DNA of 64,000 nt from RBG-13-51-18 sp963739395 (GTDB taxonomy: Bacteria; Chloroflexota; Dehalococcoidia; Dehalococcoidales; RBG-16-60-22). This document shows positions 41,457-49,578 of this stretch, piece after piece. Both the position numbers and the translations under genes were made by a program. The stretch is taken from the NCBI GenBank assembly GCA_963739395.1, contig CAVUAE010000002.1, positions 186,001-250,000 of the forward strand, in the 5' to 3' direction. How positions within the stretch are numbered: the stretch's first letter is position 1; each line of letters begins with the position of its first letter. The notes beneath the pieces were generated by a model that was given only the letters and a program-made list of their open reading frames with translations, was not told the origin of the DNA and ran no database searches.

Positions 41457-41528
41457 TCCCCGATAGCTCAACGGTAGAGCGGGCGGCTGTTAACCGCTAG
41501 GTTCAAGGTTCGAATCCTTGTCGGGGAG
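41457..41528 (+). tRNA. tRNA-Asn (GTT)
   Basis: Cloverleaf with acceptor TCCCCGA/TCGGGGA, anticodon loop CTGTTAA (GTT), T-loop GGTTCGAATCC and CCA encoded at 41529-41531. Three bases after the CCA starts the leader of a cupin gene. Confidence 0.96.
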
Positions 41529-41553
41529 CCAGTTATTAATAAAGGAGGGCTAT

Positions 41554-42048
41554 ATGGTAAAAAGAAAAGTAGTCAGTTTTGATAAACTAAAAAATGTTGT
41601 ACGTGAACCTAACGTCATTGAGTTAACGCCGTGGAAATCAATACATAAAGAAATTGCCGAGCCGATGCTTACCGGCATGGGCAATATGGAAATCAAAGAC
41701 TCGCACCTGGCGATGGGATTTGCCCGTATCACCGAACCGGTAACGATGGGCATGCCAACGCATAAGCACCCCCACGACCAATGGATTTACCTCATCGGCG
41801 AATCGGAACACTTCGATGAATTCGACGCGGACATAGAAATGACGCTCGGTAAAAAAGTAGTTAAAATCAATTACCCCTGTTATGTGTTTATTCCTAAGAA
41901 CGTCATGCATTGCCCGCTGGCGGTTAAAAGAGTCGGCAAGCCTTTCATATTCATCGATGCCAGGATTTCCGAAGAAGCCTCCGTCCGCCCCAAGGCCTAT
42001 AAGATGCATGCACCAGTTAAATACATAGCCAACCCCAAGAAAAAATAA
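41554..42048 (+). CDS. Small cupin-like protein, paralog 5
   Basis: 164 residues from ATG 41554 (MVKRKVVSF) after AAAGGAGGG. The metal motif is PTHKHPHDQWIYLIGESEHF and the distal motif VFIPKNVMHCPLAVKRV, which aligns with those of the paralogs at 26428, 33417 and 34475. It lacks the N-terminal KYGKY segment of the cluster members. Placed immediately downstream of tRNA-Asn with no visible promoter of its own; read-through from the tRNA promoter is possible. Ends at a strong terminator. Confidence 0.8.
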   Translation: MVKRKVVSFDKLKNVVREPNVIELTPWKSIHKEIAEPMLTGMGNMEIKDSHLAMGFARITEPVTMGMPTHKHPHDQWIYLIGESEHFDEFDADIEMTLGKKVVKINYPCYVFIPKNVMHCPLAVKRVGKPFIFIDARISEEASVRPKAYKMHAPVKYIANPKKK

Positions 42049-42061
42049 CCAAGAATACAAA

Positions 42062-42095
42062 AAGGGGCTTCTTTTCAGAAGCCCCTTCGTTTTTA
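42062..42095 (+). terminator. Rho-independent terminator after paralog 5
   Basis: AAGGGGCTTC-ttttca-GAAGCCCCTT, followed by CGTTTTT. Confidence 0.9.
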
Positions 42096-42131
42096 TATTG
42101 TATAATTGACCCATTATCAGGTGCATTTGTT

Positions 42132-42896
42132 ATGCGTTACGCCATAGCTGTGCCTAGAATTACACCTAATATCCAGGATAATCTTGAAAAAGTCCTGATG
42201 ATGATGCAAGAAGCATCGAAGACGGGAGTCGATATACTGCTTTTCCCGGAAGCCGTTCTGACCGGACTGAACGTTAGCGATAACTACACTAAAGATAGAC
42301 GAATTGCCCTTCCCCTTGATTCTACGCCAATAAAAGCAATTATACGTAACGCCGTGCAGTGTAAGGTTTGGACGGGATTCGGTTTTCTGGAGCTATCGGG
42401 TGAAACTATCTACGATAGTGCATTGCTGGTTGATAAAAACGGCGTGATAGCCCTGCACTATCGTCGGATGAATCCGGATTGGAAAGCTAAAGACGCTGAC
42501 CCTTTAAAATATGGCGACGGCATAGACCTGCCGACCGCTGACACTCCCTGGGGCAAAACGGCGTTTTTAATCTGCGGTGACCTTTTTGAGACAGCGTTTC
42601 CGCTGGCTATAAAAGCCAAACCCGATCTGTTATTAGCACCGTTTGCCCGGTGCTTTCCACCAAATGTGACCGAACCACAAAAACACTGGGATACCGCCGA
42701 TTGGCCCGATTATGTTAAACAGTTAAAAAAGATAGTCGCTTTTACCCTGATGGCCAACTACATCGCTCCTAAAGAACTGAACGGGGGAGGTTTTGGGGGC
42801 GGTTTTATCGTTGACCGTAGCGGCGAAATACTGAAGTCAAAGCCACTATTCGAAGAAGGGCTGATAATCTACGAACAGCCAGATTCACCGGTATAA
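42132..42896 (+). CDS. Carbon-nitrogen hydrolase (nitrilase superfamily), unusual active site
   Basis: 254 residues of nitrilase-superfamily fold. The catalytic Glu is in ILLFPEAVLTG (about residue 43) and the Cys in FLICGDLFE (about 155), but the usual Lys of the YRK motif is Arg here (LHYRRMNPDW, about residue 113). Whether a nearby Lys (WKAKD) substitutes is unclear. If active it would hydrolyse an amide or nitrile, but a non-catalytic role is possible. It is convergent with asd, with two bases between the stops. Confidence 0.8.
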   Translation: MRYAIAVPRITPNIQDNLEKVLMMMQEASKTGVDILLFPEAVLTGLNVSDNYTKDRRIALPLDSTPIKAIIRNAVQCKVWTGFGFLELSGETIYDSALLVDKNGVIALHYRRMNPDWKAKDADPLKYGDGIDLPTADTPWGKTAFLICGDLFETAFPLAIKAKPDLLLAPFARCFPPNVTEPQKHWDTADWPDYVKQLKKIVAFTLMANYIAPKELNGGGFGGGFIVDRSGEILKSKPLFEEGLIIYEQPDSPV

Positions 42897-42898
42897 AT

Positions 42899-43987
42899 CT
42901 ACTTCACGTACCCTTTAGCCACCAGCAACTCAGCGGTCAATATTGCACCACCCGCCGCACCCCGCACCGTATTATGGTGCAGTCCCACGAAGCGGATATC
43001 GAAGACGTTACAAGGACGCAGCCTGCCGACCGTTATCGCCATGCCGTTTCCGGCGTCCCTATCCTTGCGGGGTTGAGGTCGGTCGGGTTCATCGCGGTAG
43101 ATAATGGGGGGTATAGGAGCGGTGGGGAGCTTTAACTCCTGCGGGAGCGACTTAAACTTACGCCAAATTTTTATAACCTCGTCCAGTTCCGGTTTCTTAC
43201 CGGCGAACTTAAGACTGACGCAGGCAGTATGCCCGTCGGACACAAGCACTCGATTACAATGTGCTGATATCTTAATACTTGTATCAGACACGATTTTCCC
43301 ACCCACCACTTTACCCAGGATTTTCGCTGGCTCGACTTCCGACTTTCTTTCTTCTTCAGCCAGCGTGGGCATAACGTTATCAATCATGTCGATGGAGGCA
43401 ACACCGGGATAACCGGCGCCGGATACCGCCTGCATCGTAGATAAAATCATCTCTTTGATGGGATATCCCGCCGCTATTAACGCATAAATCGGCATCATGT
43501 AGCTCTGGATACTGCAGTTCGGCTTGACGACGAGCAGTCCCTCTTTCCAGCCGCGCTGCTTACGCTGTTGGGGGATGATATCCAGATGGGCGTGATTTAT
43601 CTCCGGTATGATTACCGGCACATAATCGGTAGCGCGATGTGCCGAGTTATTAGAAACCACGGCGAAGCCATTCGCGGCGTACTCTTCTTCCAACACTAAA
43701 ATGGCTTTTTTATCCAGTTCCACCGCCGAAAACATGATGCGGCATTTACCCTTGGCTCTAGCAACGTTGCTGGCATCCTCAACGACGATATTACGATAAA
43801 CTTCGGGGATATCAGCATCCATATGCCAGCGTCCCGTGACCGCGTCGGCATATTTCTTGCCGGCGGAATTCGGCGATGCCGCCAGATAGGCAACATCAAA
43901 CCATGGATGATGACTTAAGAGCTTAAGATAGTTTTGCCCCACCATCCCTGTCGCCCCGAGAACACCAACTTTTATTTTCTTTTCCAT
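42899..43987 (-). CDS. asd: Aspartate-semialdehyde dehydrogenase, archaeal/fungal type
   Basis: 362 residues. NADP-binding GATGMVGQNYLKLL near residue 11, phosphate-binding and active-site cysteine segment KPNCSIQSYMMPIYAL (Cys near residue 158), substrate-binding KISAHCNRVLVSDGHTACV, and a C-terminal DIRFVGLHHNTVRGAAGGAIL. It reduces aspartyl phosphate to aspartate semialdehyde for Lys, Thr, Met and diaminopimelate synthesis. The length and sequence are those of the archaeal/fungal branch rather than the short bacterial one. It stands alone, with lysC/dapA not nearby. Confidence 0.93.
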   Translation of the reverse strand: MEKKIKVGVLGATGMVGQNYLKLLSHHPWFDVAYLAASPNSAGKKYADAVTGRWHMDADIPEVYRNIVVEDASNVARAKGKCRIMFSAVELDKKAILVLEEEYAANGFAVVSNNSAHRATDYVPVIIPEINHAHLDIIPQQRKQRGWKEGLLVVKPNCSIQSYMMPIYALIAAGYPIKEMILSTMQAVSGAGYPGVASIDMIDNVMPTLAEEERKSEVEPAKILGKVVGGKIVSDTSIKISAHCNRVLVSDGHTACVSLKFAGKKPELDEVIKIWRKFKSLPQELKLPTAPIPPIIYRDEPDRPQPRKDRDAGNGMAITVGRLRPCNVFDIRFVGLHHNTVRGAAGGAILTAELLVAKGYVK

Positions 43988-44071
43988 TTTTATCCTCTTG
44001 AAAAAACGGCTACAGGTAAATTATAGCAGATATATGTTGAAAATATACTAAAAGCAAGAAAAAAGTTATGT

Positions 44072-44693
44072 CTAAAACTTATCCTGAAAAAATATCCTCT
44101 TTAAAAACGGGACTCTAGCATAAAAAGCTCTTGATGTACTTCCATGTCCAGCACCTTTAGTGCGTGGTTGAATAAATACCCCCATCTTGCCAGTTAACGA
44201 CGCAAAACCCTGTTCAATGATAACATTTCTGACTAAATCATAGTCCTTTTTCACCTGTTGATATATGCCGGGATTCATCTAAATCAAATGTTTTTACTGC
44301 GCTTAACAAAGAGGTTGTTTCTTGTTGGTTTTGCCAAATTCTTGCAGCTATTACTTGTTTCTTTAATTTAGATAGCAGATGACTATCTTCAAATGTGTTC
44401 CTTTTTACGTGATATTCATCAATCATCGTAATAGCCATTGTTTCTTTTACAGTCAAACTACCATCTCGAAGATACTTCAAGGAGATTGTTTTTAGTTCCC
44501 AAGAGCCAAAATTTGGTGTTTGTGCTGAATTAAGAGGTAAACCTAAATAGCGTTCAATAACATGCCCAGCCCAGCCTTTGTTCTTTTTCCCATTCTTGAT
44601 CACCGTGACTTCATAAACATCAGCAAGTTTACGTAGATCCTTACCTACCAATTGGTTAATTCTTACTAATGCTTCTTGTCGTTCCATCAACAA
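44072..44693 (-). pseudogene. MutH/Sau3AI-like GATC restriction endonuclease, frameshifted
   Basis: Two overlapping pieces make one family member. The first (44693 to 44238) has LVGKDLRKLADVYEV, KGWAGHVIERYLG and the catalytic PNFGSWELKTISL (E-x-K), then changes frame after KTFDLDE. The second (44278 to 44072) resumes with PGIYQQVKKDYDLVRN, then GVFIQPRTKGAGHGSTSRAF and PFLKRIF, the MutH C-terminal motif. One extra base near 44270-44280 (a +1 shift from the zero frame) breaks the gene. It sits 18 bases after the DpnA-like methyltransferase and is AT-rich. Low-level recoding cannot be excluded. Confidence 0.8.
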
Positions 44694-44711
44694 TCCTAAC
44701 TGATATACAAA

Positions 44712-45674
44712 TCACTTGGTACTAATACTAGTAGCCATCAATTTTTCATTTTTATGTGTTATTGCTTCAAGTCGTTTTACTGAGAGTTCTAAATAACGCT
44801 CATCTAAATCTATTCCTACATACTTTCTTCTTTCTAAAACCGCTGCAACTCCTGTAGTAGAACTACCACAGAAAGGATCTAAAATTAAGTCACCTTCATT
44901 CGTCGATGCCAAAATAATTCTTTTTAGCAATTCTATGGGTTTTTGTGTAGGATGTTTTCCGAATTTCTTCTCATCATTTGAAGGAGATGATATTTCCCAG
45001 ACATTTTCTAAATTTTTGACATTATCTTGCTCAAACTCCCATAAATTTCTCATTTGTTTACCCATATTATATTGCTTCATCAAATTATAATTAAAAACAT
45101 GTTTACTATTTTTATCTTTAGCAGCCCAAATAATGATTTCTGTGGAATGCGTAAAATACCTACAAGAAAGATTTGGAGGAGCATTACGCTTATACCAAAC
45201 TATATCGTTTAAAATTTTATACCCTAGTTCCTGCATAGCATAGCCAATAGAATATATTATATGTGTTGTTCCTGAAACCCATATTGTACCGTTTGGTTTT
45301 AGGACCCTTTTACATGCTTTTAGCCAACTAACATTAAATTCATGATTTTCTATTGTACCTTTTGATTGGTCCCATTTACCTTTATTAACAGAAACCATCC
45401 GTCCACTTTTACAGGTGATACCACCATTGGAAAGAAAATAAGGGGGATTCGCAAAAATCATATCCACAGAATTTTCTTTTGCTTGATTTAAAGTCTTAAT
45501 ACAATCACCTATCAGTAATCTAATTGAATGTTCTTGATTATTATAGAATACGGAAAATGGTTTAACGGTATCATATATTGCTGTTTTTTCTGAAATATAA
45601 AAATCTAGAGGGTTTTTGGTCTTTTTATACTCTAACTTTTTCTCTCGATGATTTTTACTAGATTTTGTTTTCAT
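44712..45674 (-). CDS. DpnA-like N6-adenine methyltransferase (GATC)
   Basis: 320 residues of the beta class (catalytic motif before the SAM motif): FANPPYFLSNGGITCKSGR (NPPY near residue 78) and, near the C-terminus, DPFCGSSTTGVAAV (FxGxG-type SAM motif). The segment between, with LKPNGTIWVSGTTHIIYSIG, WYKRNAPPNLSCRYFTHSTE and GKHPTQKPIELLKRIILAS, matches the DpnA/DpnIIB family that methylates GATC in DpnII-type systems. It would protect the DNA from the adjacent MutH-like nuclease. AT-rich compared with the flanking genes, consistent with horizontal origin. Confidence 0.88.
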   Translation of the reverse strand: MKTKSSKNHREKKLEYKKTKNPLDFYISEKTAIYDTVKPFSVFYNNQEHSIRLLIGDCIKTLNQAKENSVDMIFANPPYFLSNGGITCKSGRMVSVNKGKWDQSKGTIENHEFNVSWLKACKRVLKPNGTIWVSGTTHIIYSIGYAMQELGYKILNDIVWYKRNAPPNLSCRYFTHSTEIIIWAAKDKNSKHVFNYNLMKQYNMGKQMRNLWEFEQDNVKNLENVWEISSPSNDEKKFGKHPTQKPIELLKRIILASTNEGDLILDPFCGSSTTGVAAVLERRKYVGIDLDERYLELSVKRLEAITHKNEKLMATSISTK

Positions 45675-45742
45675 ATATTAACCTTTTCAACCATACATAG
45701 TACAATATAACTCATCTTAATCCATGAAACAATGCCAATAAT

Positions 45743-46594
45743 CTAGTCACGAGCTTTACGCCTTTTAGCGATTAATTCTTTCAGCTTTTCCACTCCACAG
45801 TTAAAGCAAATACCATTTTTACATATTGTCCCGCCGCATTCCGGGCATTTCCACTTCTCTTTTTCTTTTTCCAGGAATTTTTCTATACCATTTTCCTTTA
45901 TAAAATTAAGATTCTCAATCGTGTTTATATTATACCGGTAGTGTTCACCCATACGTCTATGTTGACAAGGGAATTTCTCACATTCAAAGCAAAAACGCAC
46001 CTTCATGCCCATCAGCTTTTCACAATGACCTGATTTATGCAAGGAGCAACCTCTTCCCCGCGGAATACAACCGAGGCAACCTCCCGGTATTCCTTTACTC
46101 ATCAGGTTATATTTAATAGCCAGGTAGCCTTCGCATACACCGCAGTTTATGCCGCAGGGAGCGACTAAATCCGCGTCCGTTATTTTTTCAAATGGTATTT
46201 TTTCACCGCGGAAGATACGTTTGCCGTGTCCGCATTGATAACAGATACCATTATTAGAGATAACCGCGCCGCATTCCGGACAGCGCCACTTTTTTTCTTC
46301 CTTTTTAATTAAAGCTGTCACGCCTTTCTCTTTGATAGTCTGCAAGTTTTCAATATTGCTGATACCGATTCTGCGGTAGCGTTCATCGATACGCTTGATT
46401 CTCCGGCAAGGGAACTTCCTGCATTCATAACAATAACCTGATACACTGGCTTTACGCTCCTCGCATTTTATAACGATACATCTTGTGGAATTCGGGTCAA
46501 AAGAATGGCAGCCAAGGCATTGTTTTTTCTTCCTTAAATGGGCTTTGCAAACGCCACAGTTTATCCCGCATGGCGCAACTAATATTGATTCCAT
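45743..46594 (-). CDS. Tandem DUF3795 zinc/cysteine-rich protein
   Basis: 283 residues built from two similar halves. Each half begins VAPCGINCGVC (residues about 6-16 and 143-153), then a second cysteine region (CYECRKFPCRR and CFECEKFPCQH), a YRxNIxNIENLxFIKEKG segment, and a zinc ribbon (WRCPECGAVISNNGICYQCG and WKCPECGGTICKNGICFNCG). The family (DUF3795) is uncharacterised. The ancestral single unit must have been duplicated and fused. No nearby partner; a repeat hairpin lies upstream. Confidence 0.8.
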   Translation of the reverse strand: MESILVAPCGINCGVCKAHLRKKKQCLGCHSFDPNSTRCIVIKCEERKASVSGYCYECRKFPCRRIKRIDERYRRIGISNIENLQTIKEKGVTALIKKEEKKWRCPECGAVISNNGICYQCGHGKRIFRGEKIPFEKITDADLVAPCGINCGVCEGYLAIKYNLMSKGIPGGCLGCIPRGRGCSLHKSGHCEKLMGMKVRFCFECEKFPCQHRRMGEHYRYNINTIENLNFIKENGIEKFLEKEKEKWKCPECGGTICKNGICFNCGVEKLKELIAKRRKARD

Positions 46595-46615
46595 TTATTT
46601 ATCCCCTTTACCCGT

Positions 46616-46662
46616 CTCTCCCTTTCGTAAAGAGCCTGCCCCGAACTTGATACGGGGGAGAG
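46616..46662. repeat. Intergenic hairpin element
   Basis: CTCTCCC (46616-46622) and GGGAGAG (46656-46662) form the stem; the inside has CCCCG-aacttgata-CGGGG. Probably a repeat of the same type as the other intergenic elements. Confidence 0.4.
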
Positions 46663-46714
46663 TAAGAGGGTTTTTAGTTTTCCTATTCCCCCCATCATAC
46701 TCAAACTAAACAAA

Positions 46715-46740
46715 AAAGGGAAGCGTTAAAGCCTCCCTTT
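46715..46740 (-). terminator. Terminator of the CoA-transferase operon
   Basis: On the minus strand AAAGGGAGGC-tttaac-GCTTCCCTTT (one mismatch), followed by TTTTG. Confidence 0.8.
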
Positions 46741-46767
46741 GCTTATCATTTTGTGCTTTAACTTCTT

Positions 46768-47448
46768 TTACAGTTCCATCTCCTTGCATTTCGGGTCGAT
46801 GATTAACTTCGGTTCGGTGACGGATTGTACATCCTGCGGCGTCAAACCAGCCACCACCTCTTTAAGCACCATCCCTTTAGGCGTAATTTCAATTACCGCA
46901 AGGTCAGTGAACAGCATATTGACTTTGCCGACTGCCGTCGCGGGATAGGAAAGCTCTTTAACAATCTTATAGTCGCCGTCTTTAGTGATATGTTCCATGG
47001 CGATGAATAGCTTCTTAGCGCCGGCGCAGAGGTCCATTGACCCGCCGATATTGCCGACGAATAAACCGCGCGACGGATTGGACCAGCCGGCGTAGTCGCC
47101 GCGGACATTAACCTGCAAAGCGCCCATAACCGCCACGTCGATATGCCCGCCGCGTATCATGCCGAACGACTCGCTGATATCAAAATAAGCTGAACCCGGC
47201 AGCGCCGTTACCGCCTGGCAGCTGGCGTTAATCAAATCCTGGTCGACGTCATCGCCTTCAGCCAGCGGGCCTGTCTTTAACATACCAATCTCGGACTGTA
47301 AGCATACGTCCATACCTTCAATCCAGTTGCTTACCAGCGTCGGAATGCCGATGCCTAAGTTAACATAGCTGCCTTCTTTTATTTCATGGCTGACCCGCAG
47401 GGCAATCATCTCGCGGGAAAGACCTTCGAATTTTACCTTTGGCGACAT
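46768..47448 (-). CDS. CoA-transferase subunit B (acetoacetate/3-oxoacid type)
   Basis: 226 residues; beta subunit carrying the catalytic Glu in the motif LQSEIGMLKTG (about residue 51-55 region), plus GSAYFDISESFGMIRGGHIDVAVMG, GGSMDLCAGAKKLFIAMEH and the end segment AVGKVNMLFTDLAVIEITPKGM. CoA-transferase family I beta subunit. It follows the A subunit by 19 bases. Together they exchange CoA between acyl-CoA and an acid, probably in degradation of short-chain acids. Substrate is not determined. Confidence 0.9.
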   Translation of the reverse strand: MSPKVKFEGLSREMIALRVSHEIKEGSYVNLGIGIPTLVSNWIEGMDVCLQSEIGMLKTGPLAEGDDVDQDLINASCQAVTALPGSAYFDISESFGMIRGGHIDVAVMGALQVNVRGDYAGWSNPSRGLFVGNIGGSMDLCAGAKKLFIAMEHITKDGDYKIVKELSYPATAVGKVNMLFTDLAVIEITPKGMVLKEVVAGLTPQDVQSVTEPKLIIDPKCKEMEL

Positions 47449-47467
47449 TTTTACAAGACTCCTTAAA

Positions 47468-48208
47468 TTAATCTATCGTAATCGCGAACTTGGGCCGCGG
47501 CACTTTAACCACGCGGTGAACATATACTCCGGGGGTATGCACGCAATCGCCCTCGATTTCACCGGGCTCGACTAGTTTTTCCACTTCGGCAATCGTTATT
47601 CTGGCGGCGGTAGCCATAACATGGTTAAAATTCTTCGCCGTCTTGGTATAGCGTAAATTGCCCTCTCTATCGCCGATATAAGCATGGATGAACGCATAAT
47701 CCGGCTTCAGGGCGTATTCTAAAATATATTTCTGGCCGTTAATTATCCGTGTTTCTTTTGGCTTGCGGTTAGCCTCAATATTGGTGACAATGCTTTCTTC
47801 TATCACCGAGCCTATACCAGTGGGAGTATAAAAGGCGGGTATGCCAGCGCCGCCAGCGCGATACTTTTCCGCCATCGTACCCATGGGATAGACTTCAAAC
47901 TCGATTTTACCAGCTCTGACCGCCTGCTCGAAGGGGTCCTGCATGCCTTTGCTGGCAGAACGGAAAAGGCCGTAAGAATCGATAACTTTCTTAATCTGTC
48001 CGTTTTTAACTAAAGCCTTTAATTCATCAGTAGCGCCAAGCAAAGGACCACAACCGCAGGCAAGCGTTAAATTCTTAGTACCTTTCTTAATAATCGCCTG
48101 TAACAAAGCCCTCGGGACACCGCAAGCAAAAAAGCCCGGAATCGCAATCATCACGCCGTCTTTGATGTCGGCTATCGCTGCTTCCAGGCTGGGCACGACT
48201 TTATCCAT
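47468..48208 (-). CDS. CoA-transferase subunit A
   Basis: 246 residues; alpha subunit of a family I CoA-transferase. Motifs: MIAIPGFFACGVPRALLQAI, NLTLACGCGPLLGATDELKAL, GVYVHRVVKVPRPKFAI and YALKPDYAFIHAYIGDREGNL. First gene of a two-gene operon with strong promoter at 48315-48343; SD is AAGGAGG. No thiolase or dehydrogenase is next door. Such pairs serve acetoacetate or butyrate metabolism in anaerobes. Confidence 0.9.
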   Translation of the reverse strand: MDKVVPSLEAAIADIKDGVMIAIPGFFACGVPRALLQAIIKKGTKNLTLACGCGPLLGATDELKALVKNGQIKKVIDSYGLFRSASKGMQDPFEQAVRAGKIEFEVYPMGTMAEKYRAGGAGIPAFYTPTGIGSVIEESIVTNIEANRKPKETRIINGQKYILEYALKPDYAFIHAYIGDREGNLRYTKTAKNFNHVMATAARITIAEVEKLVEPGEIEGDCVHTPGVYVHRVVKVPRPKFAITID

Positions 48209-48314
48209 GAATGAGTTGCCTCCTTGTCAGATTTTCACAAGATGCACGTCAACGTTGTCTAATTAAAAAATCGGGATAAAAACGACTTAAGAATCTGGTT
48301 GACGCACTTTATGT

Positions 48315-48343
48315 ATTATAGCTAATCTCACCTTTACTGTCAA
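48315..48343 (-). promoter_or_regulatory. Consensus promoter of the CoA-transferase operon
   Basis: TTGACA (48343-48338), 17 bases, TATAAT (48320-48315) on the minus strand. The leader of about 100 bases has CGTCAAC and GTTGACG as a 7-bp inverted repeat. Confidence 0.8.
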
Positions 48344-48367
48344 AATTTGTAATATAAATTTACACAA

Positions 48368-48396
48368 TTGTAAAAACTGTAATCTTCGCTTATCAT
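48368..48396 (+). promoter_or_regulatory. Promoter of the MBL-fold hydrolase gene
   Basis: TTGTAA (48368-48373), 17 bases, TATCAT (48391-48396). It is divergent from the CoA-transferase promoter. The ATG at 48410 gives a leader of fewer than 10 bases. Confidence 0.5.
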
Positions 48397-48409
48397 AAAT
48401 AATGGATAC

Positions 48410-49201
48410 ATGAAAAAACAACTACAAAATTCATCAGAGACCATTATCTTCTTGGGGACGGCTGGCGCCCGTTTTATGGTTAGCAAGCAGCTTACTGCCT
48501 CGGGTGGTATTTGGTTAAATTTAGGCAGTACGCAACTCCTCCTCGACCCTGCCCCTGGAACCATCGTCCAGTGCAATAAAAGGAAACTGAACGCTGAAAA
48601 GCTTAACGGCATTATCCTCTCCCACCGCCACCTCGACCATTCCGGTGATGTCAACGTCATGGTCGAAGCCATGACCGGCGGCGGCTTTAACCGACATGGC
48701 TGGTTTTATGCCCCTGCCGACGCTCTGGATAACGAGCCGGTTATCTTTTCCTATCTTAAGAAATTTATCGAAGGCGTTGTCATTCTTGAAGCCGGTAAGT
48801 CCTATACCGTCGGTGATGTCACTTTCACTACGCCGGTGAGACATAAGCATCCGGTCGAGACCTACGGTATGGTGTTTCAAACACGCTACCATCGTTTTTC
48901 CTATATTGCCGATACACTCTATTTCGATGGCTTAAGCCAGCACTATGCTAGCGAGCTACTGATTATAAATATGGTTTTCGTTAAGCCCTTCCCGCCTGTC
49001 GAGCATCTGGCGATTCCGGATGCCGCGCGAATAATCACCGAAATTAAACCTAAAGTAGCTATCATCAGTCATTTTGGCATGCACGTTTGGCAGGCAAAAC
49101 CCTGGAAAGTCGCTGAAGAACTAACGCGGCAAACAGGGGTAAAAGTAATCGCCGCTAGGGACGGCATGAAGTTTGACCTGGCAAAGCTTGAGGTAGTATA
49201 G
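48410..49201 (+). CDS. Metallo-beta-lactamase-fold hydrolase
   Basis: 263 residues with the zinc motif LSHRHLDHSGDVN (HxHxDH, about residues 68-79), an N-terminal IFLGTAGARFMVSKQL segment (RNase Z/PhnP-like), further ligands in PVRHKHPVET and the terminal ISHFGMHVW. Probably a phosphodiesterase-like enzyme; the exact substrate is unknown. The next gene starts seven bases after its stop, so it is cotranscribed with the zincin. Confidence 0.85.
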   Translation: MKKQLQNSSETIIFLGTAGARFMVSKQLTASGGIWLNLGSTQLLLDPAPGTIVQCNKRKLNAEKLNGIILSHRHLDHSGDVNVMVEAMTGGGFNRHGWFYAPADALDNEPVIFSYLKKFIEGVVILEAGKSYTVGDVTFTTPVRHKHPVETYGMVFQTRYHRFSYIADTLYFDGLSQHYASELLIINMVFVKPFPPVEHLAIPDAARIITEIKPKVAIISHFGMHVWQAKPWKVAEELTRQTGVKVIAARDGMKFDLAKLEVV

Positions 49202-49208
49202 AAGTATC

Positions 49209-49577
49209 ATGGAAACGCAGAGATTCGAGCAGCTCGTCGCCCGAGCCATTGAAGACTTACCCGAAGAAATCCGCGAAAGCCTGGAAAATATCGACGTCGT
49301 GGTAGCTGATGATTTAACCCCCGAACAGCGAAGCCGCGAGGGCTTAAAGAAAAACGAGACGTTTTTTGGACTTTACGAGGGCGTGCCCTTAACTAAACGT
49401 ACACACGGTTATAGCGGTGTGGTGCCGGATAAAATCACTATTTATCAAAAACCTATCGAAGCCTCATGTAAAAACGATAGTGAAATCGTTACGGCAATAC
49501 AGCGAGTTGTTAGACACGAGATTGCCCATCACTTCGGCATCGATGACAACCGACTTAGAGAAATTCATCGGTACTAG
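49209..49577 (+). CDS. Zincin-like metallopeptidase (HExxH) domain protein
   Basis: 122 residues of the minimal metalloprotease family found in many bacteria (PF06262-like). The zinc-binding motif HEIAHHFGIDDNRLRE lies at residue 103 onward: H-E-x-x-H-H with a third ligand within ten residues. No signal peptide. Substrate unknown. It is cotranscribed with the MBL-fold gene and convergent with elp3, the two stops being two bases apart. Confidence 0.87.
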   Translation: METQRFEQLVARAIEDLPEEIRESLENIDVVVADDLTPEQRSREGLKKNETFFGLYEGVPLTKRTHGYSGVVPDKITIYQKPIEASCKNDSEIVTAIQRVVRHEIAHHFGIDDNRLREIHRY

Positions 49578-49578
49578 A

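Noticed and set aside
41457..42048. Integrated element at tRNA-Asn
   Set aside because: No duplicated tRNA 3' end, integrase or phage gene was seen; only the cupin gene follows.
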